Origin: Buddleja alternifolia
Lineage: Eukaryota > Streptophyta > Magnoliopsida > Lamiales > Scrophulariaceae
Length of the DNA: 64,000 bases
Direction of reading: 5' to 3'
NCBI GenBank assembly: GCA_019426215.1
Contig: CM033393.1
Coordinates: forward strand, 29,328,591-29,392,590
Shown: in pieces, positions 34,139-45,000 of the stretch
Numbering within the stretch: the first letter of the stretch is position 1
How the letters are laid out: each line of letters opens with the position of its first letter
The notes under the pieces: model-generated
Database searches by the model: none
Seen by the model: only the letters and a program-made list of their open reading frames with translations
Told to the model about the DNA's origin: nothing
Position numbers and translations under genes: made by a program

Positions 34139-35025
34139 TTCCTGTGTTGATGTATCAAGTGGAGTTTCATTTGTTCTTCTAGAACAATATTTCTACCTGC
34201 TCCTCCTTCTTGAATAAACTCGCCTTCAAGAAAGTGGGCTTGTAAAGCTACAATGATACTCTGATCATCTTGCAGGTCAAAGAGGTATCCCATGGAATCC
34301 TCAGTATAATCAACGAAACACCCTTTCATGGATCTTGTCTCCAACTTGACCACTTTAGTTTCTTAACATAAGCCGAACATCCCCAAATCTTGGTATGATT
34401 AAGACTTGGTTTCCTATTTCTCCATATCTCAAATGGAGTCTTAGGAACGGATTTGGACGGACGTCTATTTAAAATATGTACATCAGTAACCAGCGCATGA
34501 CCCCACAGTGAAATGGGTAAATCAGTGTAGCTGAGCATGGAGTGAACCATGTCCAATAGGGTTCGATTCCTTCGCTCTACTACTCCATTTAACTGTGGTA
34601 TCGCTGGAGGTGTGAGTTTTAATACTATATCATTCTCTCTAAGGTATACATCAAACTCGTCGCTCATATATTCTCCTCCTCGATCAGATCAAAGAGTTTT
34701 TATATGTTGACCAGTTTGATTTTCCACTAAAGCCTTGAATTCCTTGAACTTTTCAATAGATTCAGACTTATGCCTCATCGATACACTAGATCATATCTTG
34801 AATGGTCATCAGTGAATGTGATGAAGTAAAGGAAACCTCCTTGAGCCATTTCTCCAAATGATCCACAAACATCAGTATGCACTAAACCTAAGATTTGTGA
34901 GGCTCTTTTAAAAGTCCCTGCGAAGGGGGATCTAGCCATCTTGCCTTTGAGACAAGATTCACAAGTAGGATAGGGATCTAATCCCAATGAACTAATTAGT
35001 CCATCTTTCTCCATTTTGTGAATTT
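34135..35025 (-). pseudogene. Copia no. 2 integrase, left of the SIRE-like insertion
   Basis: Blocks from C- to N-terminus: post-integrase region (34135-34353), then [56 protein letters not shown] and PKTPFEIW (34326-34667), then VHTDVCGSFGE, TFTDDHSRYDLVY and the CX2C half of the zinc site (34775-35025). The gene stops at KIHKMEKDG, where the SIRE-like element was inserted. The adjoining N-terminal residues are found at 51100 and beyond. Confidence 0.88.
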
Positions 35026-36699
35026 TGATAGGAAATTTCATGTTAAGATTTTGATGATGACAATTAGGAATTTTGTTAGACCCCAAAGTTATGTACACTT
35101 AAATTTCATAGATACTTGTATAAGCGTTTGAACATTAGAAATGTATAGGCTCTATTTTATCTTTTACTTTTGATCAAGAAGTCAGTTAGATTAAGCGTTT
35201 GATACTTTCTGAGTGAGCTTATCAAGACGGCGAAATCTGAAGACTTCAAGCGTCCAAGAAATCAATAGTGAATGAAGTTTGAAGAAGTTTACTCTAAGCG
35301 CCTGACATGTTCTGAGTGAGGTGTCAAGTAACGAAGACTGAAGACTCCTCAAACATCTACACTTCTAAATGAAGTCTGAGGACTTTTCCAAGCGTCCAAA
35401 CATTAAATAGTCTTCCAGATTAAATGGAACTTTTAGCTCATGAATGAAGCGTCTATCAAATGACAAACATTCTCCTAAAGCGTCCTATCGGAAGGAGTTT
35501 AATGCAAATATTCTCAAAGCATTAAAATCTAACGGGCATTTATTTCAAATGCATTAAATGCTGATAAGAGCATTAAATGTGATAAGCACTTTCAGACGTA
35601 CGGAGAAGCCACCCTATTGGACTGTCAACTATTCAAAGACTGCAGCACCAACTTTTGTGCAGTAGATTTTCAGGAAAAAGGGCAAAAGTTGTTCACTTGC
35701 GGAATTGAGAGAAACGCGCCCTTGCATGTGTCAAACGGACACTTTTTCCAAAAATGCCTATAAATAGAACTTCAACAATAAGCCAAACACAGAGAGAACA
35801 ATTATCAAGCCAAATTGCTGTTGCATTGAAGTCTCATTTCTTAAACTCTCAGAAAAGCCAGAATACTCAAGAAAATATTCTCTTTGCCTTTCATCAAATC
35901 CTGAGACAGTCAACCCAATATCTCAAACATTCTTTTCGGAGAAACTACACTACTACTGAGATATTCCCAGTTGTTTGAACTTCATCAAAATTAAACAAAC
36001 CCTTTTAGAAAAACCCCTATCCAAGCCTCGCGATCTGTGTGAAGTTGAAGTTGGATACTTGCCATATTTCTGGGTGAAAGAAACAAGGGGATTGAAGTGA
36101 TTTGGAGTAGAAATCTGTGTGATCAAGGAGCTCAAGTCATCGACATCCATCTCTCCCTAATTTGTAGAAGATTCTGTGTGATTCTTTGAGAATCATTTTA
36201 GTGGATTGCCTCCAAGTGTTCGAGGAGAAGAAGGACGTAGTTGGGATTACACCACCCAACGAACCTTACAAATATTGTGTCATTTACTTTTCAGTCAATT
36301 CTTTTATCTATCATATCATTGCATAAACTGATTAAGTAAAACACAATCGAATGCTAAGCACTAAGAAACTTTCTGTGACGCTAAAGTTTTTAAATGAAGG
36401 CTACAAAAATCATTTCGCCGTGCTAACACTGATCAAAGAAGTGAATGCTCAAACCTACTCGGTTAAAGTATTCAATTCTTGAAATCTAAGTTAACTTTAA
36501 ACACAGTCTTCATTAGACGCTTCACTAAAGCGACTATATTTTAAGTGAACGCTTAAGTCAAGCGTTAGACTCTTCAAGCGTCTACTTTTTCAAGCGTCCA
36601 AAAATCATTTTAATACGAAATCTTTTGAAATCGAAAGAGACTTCAGGGTCTATTCAACCCCCCATTCTAGACCATTTCGTATGCCACTTGGGACCAACA
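35026..36699 (+). mobile_element. 5' LTR of the SIRE-like Copia, 1674 bp
   Basis: Starts TGATAGGAAATTTC and ends TTGGGACCAACA, two bases before the initiator-methionine-tRNA primer site. It matches the LTR at 49428-51099 along its length with scattered, mostly transitional differences; my hand reading suggests roughly 2-4% divergence, so the insertion is fairly young. It is rich in AAGCGT/AAGCGC motifs (about eleven AAGCG on this strand). A TATA box lies at 35759-35766. Confidence 0.92.
35759..35766 (+). promoter_or_regulatory. TATA box of the SIRE-like LTR
   Basis: TATAAATA, about 730 bp into the LTR. The same position carries TATAAATG in the 3' LTR and a TATAAATAG-type sequence in the inverted solo LTR at 53127-54788, marking the U3/R border region. 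Confidence 0.6.
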
Positions 36700-36701
36700 A
36701 G

Positions 36702-36713
36702 TGGTATCAGAGC
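36702..36713 (+). other. Primer-binding site (initiator methionine tRNA)
   Basis: TGGTATCAGAGC, the standard primer site of plant Copia elements, two bases beyond the LTR end. Confidence 0.95.
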
Positions 36714-36802
36714 GGTTAAAATTGAAATTTTAAAATTTCCAAGCATAACTGCTTGTTTAGATCCTTTTCTTTCAAAATCTAGTTGCTTTTAAAATTTTCG
36801 AT

Positions 36803-38176
36803 ATGGCATTTGCTAAAGTTCCCAAACTGACTGAATCAAATTTTGACACATGGAAAGTCAAAGCATTTACATATCTCTGTTCATGTGATGATGACATGTG
36901 TGATATTATTTCAGATGGGCCAATCAAAATATACAAAGTTATCACAAGAGCGCCTGGAGCCACGGAAGAAACTCCCGATGGTTACGTTGAGAAACCAAAA
37001 CATGAATGGTCTCCAGATGAGCGTCGAAGATCTAATTTGGACAATGTTGGTCATAACGCTCTATATACGGCTATTGGTGATAATGACAACTTATTTAACA
37101 AGATCAAGTTTTGCAAAACCACTAAAGAAATATGGGATAAGTTGGCTACAATTTGTGGTGGTTCAGCTCAAATCAAAGAAAACAAACTTTCCATTGCCAA
37201 GGAAAAGTTTAACGGATTTAAGATGCTACCCAATGAAACTTTAGAGCAATTAGATATAAGATTTACAACTCTAGTTACAGAACTTACATCGTTGGGAATG
37301 GATTTGCAAAATCGAGAAATGGTGGTTAAGATCTTTAGAAGTTTACCAAGTAAATTCTTAATGAAGACAACCGCTATGAGAGAATCAAATATGCTGGATC
37401 TCCTAACTCCAAAAGATGCCTTTTCAGAGCTCAAGGCATTTGAGTTCGAGTTGAATTCTGCTAGTGATGTTGTGAGTAGTCCGGTGTTTGAATCTGGAGC
37501 GCTTATTGCATCAATCAAAGGTAAATCGTGTAATAAAGGAATGAATTCAGATATCAATGAGGAAGAGGAGTTGGCTTTGCTGAATAGATTCGGGAAGTTC
37601 TTGAGATATGAAAAGAAAGGAAAAGGTTTCAATAATCAAGGACAAAGTTCATATCAAGCGCCTTCTCCTGTGCAACAACAGTTTCAAGCGTCTTAGTATT
37701 CTGTTCCTTCACCCCAAGCGCCTGTTCAATACCAAGCGCCTACTCAAAATCCCTCAGCTCCAGTAGTCTCAAAACCACACACTGCAAGGTTAACAAATGA
37801 ACAGAAGATGAAAACTAATCTTTGTTATAATTGCAAGAAACCAGGGCACTACCAGGTAAACTGCCCTTATCCAAACGTATCCAAACCCTCAAGGCAGGAT
37901 TACTTGGATAGAAACCAATTCAGGAGCAACCTTCGTCAACAAGGTTTGCTAGCGGAATCAGAACCAGCATCCGCACTTGAAGATTTAGAATCATCATAAG
38001 AAAGTAGCGATGATGATGGGCCATTAGATGACTCAGCGCTCATATGTCTCACGGCTAGAGATAATGAAGCGTCTCCTGAGGTAATCAATGAATTATCTAT
38101 TCCTGTTTCTTATGATGAATTACTTGACAAAGTCAAAGAATACTACAATGAATGTCAAGAAGCTCACAAGAGATAA
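36803..38176 (+). pseudogene. SIRE-like gag with zinc knuckle
   Basis: The start at 36803 (ATGGCA context) gives a Copia gag of the UBN2 type: KLTESNFDTWKVKAFTYL at the N-terminus, then TTKEIWDKL, RFTTLVTELTSLG and VVKIFRSLPSKF. A CAG-to-TAG-like stop at 37694-37696 interrupts a Pro/Gln-rich segment with repeated Gln-Ala-Pro/Ser. The same frame goes on through the zinc knuckle CYNCKKPGHYQVNCP (37823-37867; CX2CX4HX4C), another stop at 37997-37999, and an acidic tail to 38176. Packages element RNA in the cytoplasm. Confidence 0.9.
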
Positions 38177-38973
38177 AGTGACGCTCAAAGCAGAGTTGCA
38201 AGTTCAGCAACAGTGCATTGAGAAGAACCAATCGCTTGAGAGTGAAATCATTCAATTAAAAGGCGATCTTGATATAATAGTGAAGAGAGAAGCTGATTTG
38301 ATCGCTAGACTTGCTAAATCAGAGCAGCTCATCTCATCATTATCAAAAGCTTCTAGAAAGTTGGATAATGTGACTGAAGTAATTAGATTATTTGGTGAGA
38401 AGACCGGTTTAGGATGCGATAAACTCGGTAAACAATCCAATCAATCTAATGTTACGGCAAACAACAAAGGAAAGGGTGTTATCTTTGTTGAAAAAGGTTC
38501 ACAAGGTCAAACACAAAATGAACCAAGTGACAATGGTAGGAGGCCAAATCAGAAAGTCAAAGCTAACTCAGGCAAGGGTAAGGCTAAGGCAAATGATTCA
38601 CAAAGATGGGTTTATCCAAACGCTCAAAAGGCTAAAGATAAAATTGGCCACTGTGAATCAAGCGCTAAGCGTCCAGCACCAAAAGTGCAACCCAAGCCAG
38701 CGCCAAGGAAATACCAACATCAATATCCAAGACAGTCAAGATCATATTATCGATTATGATGATTATGATTATGACTATGATTATGACTACCATTATAATC
38801 AAGGATATTATTATACACCCAAAAAGCACACACAACACGTTGTGAAACCTAAAAAGACCAGTATTCCTACAATGAAGACTAGGCAAATATGGGTTCCTAA
38901 AGTTCTAATTCAAACTAACAATGTTACTAATGTTAAAGGACCCAAGCAACAATGGGTACCTAAACAGAAATAG
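38160..38973 (+). pseudogene. SIRE-like gag extension, helical and Lys-rich
   Basis: Two frames follow one another. The first (to 38759) is helical, with repeated Lys/Glu/Leu and LESEIIQLKGDLDII, then Lys-, Asn- and Gln-rich sequence containing AKRPAPKVQPKPAPRKY. The second carries an Asp-Tyr repeat at 38752-38800 and a KQQWVPKQK end typical of SIRE-like gag-pol junctions (consensus Trp-Val-Pro-Lys). One frameshift before and one after show decay. It sits just upstream of the protease. Confidence 0.75.
38752..38800 (+). repeat. GATTAT/GACTAT coding microsatellite
   Basis: A hexanucleotide-like repeat encoding an alternating Asp-Tyr tract in the gag extension. Confidence 0.8.
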
Positions 38974-38987
38974 AACTTCGCTTTTGA

Positions 38988-39800
38988 TTGCAGGTGCCTA
39001 GAGCTAGAACCAATACATCTGTATGGTACTTTGATAGTGGATCGTCAAGGCACATGACTGGTTCCAAAGATCTTCTGATCAACTATCAAGCTGCCAATGG
39101 TCCTCAGGTCGTATTTGGTGACAACTCCAAAGGTAAAACCAAAGGTATAGGTACTGTGCATAGGGGGAACATCATGATAAGTGATGTTTATTATGTTGAG
39201 GGTCTGAAGCACAATTTATTAAGCATAAGTCAATTTTGTGATAAAGGCTGTGAAGTCATATTCTCAAGTGACTACTGCTATATAAATGACGCTAAGACTA
39301 TGTCTACTAAACTGAAAGGAAAAAGAACTAACAACGTGTATTTAGTAGATTGTGGTTCAACACTTGATAACAACCCAACATGTTTTGTTGCAAAAAATGA
39401 ATCTAAAATGGGTTGGTTATGGCATAGAAAAATGAATCACCTCAACTTTAAGACAATCTCTCAGCTAATAAGTCAAAATCTTGTAGAGGGATTACCAAAT
39501 GGACCATTTCATAAGGATCGTCTTTGTGACGCTTGTCAAATGGGTAAACAAGTTAAATCATCGTTCAAGAGAAAACCTCATCTATCTACCTCTAAAATAC
39601 TTGAACTACTTCACATGGATTTGTTTGGACCTGTTCAAACGATCAGTGTAAGTGGTAAGAAGTATACTTTGGTGATAGTAGATGATTTCTCTCGATTTAC
39701 TTGGGTGGAATTTCTTTCATCCAAAGATGAAACATGTGACAAGTTAACAACGCTTATTCGGCAACTTCAAATATTTAAAATCTTAAGGTTGCAAGAATAA
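38988..39800 (+). pseudogene. SIRE-like protease and integrase N-terminal part
   Basis: A 270-codon frame. WYFDSGSSRHMTG holds the protease DSG. Then GIGTVHRGNIMISDVYYVE and LKHNLLSISQFCDKG (pre-integrase), an HHCC zinc site (LWHRKMNHLNFKTI, later LCDACQMGKQVKSSF), and the integrase core LLHMDLFGPVQ and VIVDDFSRFTWVEFL with two catalytic Asp residues. The frame is lost at about 39770-39800, and integrase continues in another frame. The pol lineage looks SIRE/Maximus-like. Confidence 0.92.
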
Positions 39801-40659
39801 GAAGAGATCATGGTACTGAGTTTACTAACAAGATTGTTGAGAAGTTTTGTGCAGAAAATGGAGTACATCAAGAGTATTCAGCTCCCAGAACTCCCCAACA
39901 AAATGGTGTTGCTGAGCGCCGAAACCGACCGCTTAAGGAAGCCGCTAGGACTATGTTAGCAGAATCCAAGCTCGCTCCTAGATTCTGGACCGAACCGATC
40001 AACACTGCCTGTTACACTCAAAATCGTTGCATGATCAACAAACAGCATGGGAAAACTCCATATGAATTGTGGAAGGGACGTAAGCCAAATGTTTCATATT
40101 TTCACGTCTTTGGTTCTAAATGTTTTATCCATAATAATGGATCCCAAAGCTTAAAGACTTTGGATCCTAAAGCGGATGAGGGATTCTTTCTAGGCTACGC
40201 CAAGAATGGAAAGAATTTTTGCATTCTCAATAAGATCAAATCAAAGGTTGAGGAATCTATTCATGTTGTTTTTGATGATGCTAATCAAGAACCGAGTAAG
40301 GTTAATATAAATGATGTAGGAGTTGAAGATCTATGTCATCAAGCGTCTAAGATTACAATTGATGAAGATACTGACGACGATGATGAGATCTCAATGCCAC
40401 CTCCTAAGATTACTCGTGAGATTACTCTGGATAATCATGCAAGAAATGCTGATGATCATGAAGAGAGTGATCATCAAGAGCACACAAGGAATTGTAAACT
40501 TGGAGCGCCTACGCAAGAAGGTAGTCAAGCGTATGATCCTCAAGCGCCTGTTCAACCTCTTAACCCCTTCCAAGCAGACAGACTTTGGCTGCGTGATCAT
40601 CCACCTGAGTAGATTATTGGAGATATTGAAGCGCCTGTTAGGACTTGAGCCGCTACGTT
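39780..40659 (+). pseudogene. SIRE-like integrase C-terminal half and linker
   Basis: Continues integrase with RRDHGTEFTNKIVEKFC (catalytic Glu), then an AERRNRPLKEAARTMLAES block and FWTEPINTACYTQNRCM, KTPYELWKGRKPNVSYFHV and DEGFFLGYAKNGKNFCI, all SIRE-like. An acidic linker follows, with EESDHQEH and several Gln-Ala-Pro units encoded by CAAGCGCCT. In-frame stops occur at 40610-40612 and near 40646. At 40659 a Gypsy solo LTR is inserted; the frame resumes exactly after it. Confidence 0.9.
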
Positions 40660-42595
40660 TGACACGCTAAAAGCCAACGTGCTATGATAGCAAGTGCACT
40701 AGTCGTGTGTAGTAATAAGTGGACTAAAAGTCCGGATTGTCGAACCACGGAGACTTGAATTTTAGTTTATGATTTTAACGAAAAAAGAACAAATATAATT
40801 AAAGTAAATTATAGGTAAAATGTATACAATAAGAACAAGATTACACAATTGATTTTACACAAAGTATAAAGGGAGACTAAGGCACATGCTAGGTTCAAAT
40901 TGATCAATTATACTTATAAAGATTCTAGTTGAAGGATTACGCTTATATTGTTATGGTGAGAACTCCGAGGGTAGAGAATAACCGATGTCTCGCGTATAAA
41001 CTCCTATGCTTAGATCGTGATTTCCCAAATATTCCTATCCGGAAATCTAACCACTAAACATGCATTAACGTACTAGAGTTCACTCGATTTGAATCGAACA
41101 ACTTCACCCGGGAATCTTTACCTATGTCTAGGGCAATTCCTCATTAGTTACGGGTCATGATGTGAATTTCTTGCACCCTAAGTCAATTTTCTCCCGAAAT
41201 ATTAACCTAGGCATAAGATTCTAACATATAGTGATCAAGTATATGCAAGATAGGCAAAAACACAAATTCACATCACATAACAATATAAGAACAACCTCAA
41301 CAATCATCTATTATAAGCATATATCACAATTTGGCCTTACATGGCCCTAGTCTTATGAATTTAGTTCATAATGGATAATATGAAAAACATAAATGAATTA
41401 ATACACATGTTCATAGACATAATTGAAATGAAAAGCTATAAAAACTCCCTCAAAAGTGAATAATGATGGATCTTGAAGTTGAGCCTTCAATCCCCAAGCT
41501 CTTTTCCTTCCTCTAGTTTTCCCTTCCAAGAGTGATGAAGAATGGTGATGAATGGTGGAGAAATCAGATTAGGGGTTGGCCCCCTCTCCTCTAAGAATCT
41601 GAAATTGATAGTGAATCATGAAGAGTATGGGTTCTCCCTCCTTTTATAGCCAAAATTCCACTAAAGTATGCATTAAGAATTCCCATTAAAGTTCCCCAAT
41701 GAGAATTCCACCTAAGGTGATGCTTAAAGTTTGGCTTTTAAGATTCCAACCAGCTAAAAAATGCTGAACTTTCGGCCATTAAGAATTCCACCAAGCATAA
41801 CCATGTGAAAACTTCAACAAAACACATGCATGCTGCCATTTTCTTGCTTTCTAGCGCAGTCTTAGTATTTTCCTCATAAACGTCTCCACAGATCTCCAAA
41901 TTGGATGATTCAAGTCCCCATGTTCAGATAACACATAGATCTACAACTTTCCAGAAGGACATTGTGTCCAATTCGGTATCTAAGTATACGTAAATTACGT
42001 TTCAACATGGAGGTTGTTTCTGATTTGGCGCCCATAAAGTAAATCTACCAAGAAACACACTTATGACAACCCCTCAACACATGTGGTGAATTATGGCCAA
42101 AAGTGATTCTTACCCATCATATAAGGCTGGAATTTAGGCTGAAAAAGGAGTAACATTCGGACTATCCATGCCTAGGCATGACTAGGAGGTTGCTGGGGCG
42201 TATCCTGGCACATGTACTTCTCTGTTCGGCGCAGCAATCGTATTTCCTTCACAATTATCTCTATAGAATTCCGATTTGGATGTTTCAAGTTCCCATTTGA
42301 AGCTAAGACATACATATAAAACTTTGTAGAAGGAAACTTTGTCTAAGTCGGTCTCGAAATGTACGGAATTATCGCTCGAATGTGGTAGGAGATGTATAAA
42401 CCGCCTCGGTGTTGAAAAACATGCTTGAACTTGTTTTGTACATCGTTTTTCTTCCCTTTTCTTCATGTATTCTCATTTATTACCTGTATTCACTTAACAC
42501 ACCTATTTAATGCAAATGTGACATGATTTAAGCAATAAGTGAATCCAAATCATAAGAATTACGGTCTTAAAAACACGTAAAAACACCTCTTATCA
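40660..42595 (-). mobile_element. Athila-like Gypsy solo LTR inserted in the SIRE-like pol, 1936 bp
   Basis: Starts TGACACGC and ends CTTATCA; identical 5 bp flanks ACGTT at 40655-40659 and 42596-42600. On the minus strand it begins TGATAAGAGGTG. It is the same family as the LTR at 10202-11818. With one ACGTT copy and the LTR removed, the pol reading frame is continuous, proving insertion into coding DNA. No internal sequence is left. Confidence 0.95.
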
Positions 42596-42600
42596 ACGTT

Positions 42601-44160
42601 CAATGAGGCTATGTTCGCAAGCTTTCTATCTCAAATGGAACCTAAGAAAGTGGATGAAGCACTAAGCAACCCAAGTTGGATTGAAGCTATGCAAGAAGAG
42701 CTTAATCAGTTTGAACGAAATAAGGTTTGGATGCTAGTACCAAGACCAACTCACCAAGGAGTTATTGGAACTAGATGGGTATATAGAAACAAGATGGATG
42801 AGAACGGCATTGTGACAAGAAACAAGGCCAGACTCGTAGCTCAAGGATATTGCCAAGAGGAGGGTATTGACTTTGATGAGACATACGCTCCTGTCGCTCA
42901 TCTTGAAGCAATCAGCATGTTTCTAGCGTATGCAGTGTTCAACAAGTTCATGGTGTATCAAATGGACGTGAAGAGTGTCTTCCTGAATGGTAAACTCCAA
43001 GAAGAAGTGTATATGGAGCAACCACCAGGATTCATCAACAATCATGGTAAGGGTATGGTTTACAAGCTAGAAAAAGCACTTTATGGGCTTAAGCAAGCAC
43101 CCCGAGCATGGTATGACACTCTCTCTATCTTTCTTATTGGTAAAGGCTTTTCAAAAGGAAACGTTGATACAACGTTATTTAAAATTACCAATAACGAAGA
43201 TATTCTCTTAGTCCAAATTTACGTTGATGATATTATATTTGGCTCTACTAACAAGCGTCTGTGTGAGAAATTTTTGAAAATGATGCAAGAACAATTTGAA
43301 ATGAGCATGATGGGTGAATTAACTTTCTTCTTAGGATTACAAGTTAAACAACTCCCTAATGGAATATTTATTAATCAAGCTAAATATACACGAGATATGA
43401 TTAAGAAATTTGGTATGGAAAATGCATCATTTTCAAAAATTCCAATGAGCCAAACGCTTAAGTTAGATAAAGATGAAAGTGGAAAGAAAGTTGATGTTAC
43501 TAATTATAGAGGTATCATCGGTTCACTTCTTTATCTTACTGCCAGTAGACCTGATATTATGTTTTCGGTATGCATGTGTGCACGATTTCAAGCCGATCCT
43601 AAAGAGTCACACTTAATTGCTGCCAAGAAGATCCTTAAATACCTGAAAGGCACACAGAATGTGGGCTTATGGTATCCTAGGGATTCTCCTTTTGAACTAA
43701 TTGGTTACTCAGATGCAGATTTTGCATGTTGCAAAATAGATCGTAAAAGCACTAGTGGTACTTATCAATTTCCAGGTGATAGGTTAGTTTCATGGCATAG
43801 CAAGAAACAACAATCCATAGCTACCTCCACAGCCGAAGCTGAGTATGTAGCTGCAGAAAGTTGTTGTGCACAAGTATTATGGATGAGACAACAACTTAGA
43901 GATTATGGAATAATTCTAGGTCCAACCCCCATTCATTGTGATAACTAAAGCGCTCTAGCCATGACTCAAAACCCTGTTCTTCATTCCAGAACCAAACACA
44001 TTGGCATTAGATACCATTTTCTTCGTGACCATGTTCAAAAGAAAGATATCTCCATGCACTTCATTGGAACTGACAAATAATTGGCAAATATCTTCACCAT
44101 AGCACTCAACGAACAACGTTTTCTCACTTTGAGAAGTGAATTAGGTATGATTGATTTAAA
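42601..44160 (+). pseudogene. SIRE-like reverse transcriptase and RNase H
   Basis: Blocks in order: [100 protein letters not shown], catalytic YVDD in [33 protein letters not shown], then RNase H with [19 protein letters not shown] and [18 protein letters not shown] and IHCDN. A TAA at 43946-43948 and another at about 44078 replace Gln codons (CAA). The remainder, RTKHIGIRYHFLRDHVQ, is readable to 44160. Only these stops break the domain. Confidence 0.95.
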
Positions 44161-45000
44161 TTCTTAATCATTTTGCATCATATTTTATTAGACATATAAT
44201 TTAGGGGGAATCCACTTAATTTGTGTCTAAAAAGATTTTCCTAACTGGTACAAGATATCAAATTTAGGGGGAACCTTAAAATTGTACTTGACCATAACTT
44301 CAAGCATCAATGATCAAAACTTTCAAATGCATGATCATCAACGCTCAGTATTACTTATGCATAAAATATTGGACACTCAAATATAAAAGTCTTTTCAATC
44401 CTAAGCGTCTAATTTTCATATACCAACAAGTGGTATATCAGTTAAGCGTTGAATCAATTCCAATCAACTCTTAATATAAAAATATTTTCTTTACAAGCCA
44501 TGCATAAAGTTTACAATTTTCTCTCGAAGTAGTGGGTAGACTCAAAAGTCTATTTTGTACTCTACTCGCACGCTTCTATCACATCAAACTGGCGGGTAAT
44601 CAAAAGTTTCTTTTTCAAAATGACGGTTCAGAAATAGCACTTGTTTGTGTACGTGTCAGTGTACAAACTGGCGCGTGCGTTACACTCTGAAAATGCCAAA
44701 CATTTAAAATTTTTAACTCAGATGTCAAATCTTTATATATGAGAATTACAAATGTAACTTCTCTCTATTACACAAAACTCGCGTCCGCAGTTAATGAATT
44801 TATGGCTGAGATTCAAAAGTCGTTACACGTGTCTAAATCCTACAGAGACTAGAGAACACAAGTTTCAAAAATTCTTTACTGTGTCATTTAAAATACAATT
44901 TCTGCAGAAAGACAATTCACTTTTACTCAAACATATCTGCAAAATTTATTCTCTCTCTCTCAAAGCAAAAGAAAATCTCAGTTCATCTCTTTCACTAAAA
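44161..45000 (+). other. Non-coding spacer between pol and the extra ORF, with promoter- and acceptor-like signals
   Basis: No coding domain. At 44734-44741 a TATATATG box is followed at 44757-44790 by a CT-rich run (CTTCTCTCTATTACAC) and a CAG at about 44788-44790, and a second CT-rich run (TCTCTCTCTCTCAAAG) at about 44951. Either a subgenomic promoter or a 3' splice acceptor ahead of the extra ORF would look like this; neither is shown. Confidence 0.4.

Noticed and set aside
38665..38886. Ile-rich minus-strand open frame
   Set aside because: It is the mirror of the Asp-Tyr coding repeat in gag and has no other support.
44794..45000. Upstream in-frame ATG at 44794 as the start of the extra ORF
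   Set aside because: The 69 codons before 45001 lack the composition of the rest, cross CT-rich runs and a possible acceptor, and the ATG at 45001 has the better context.
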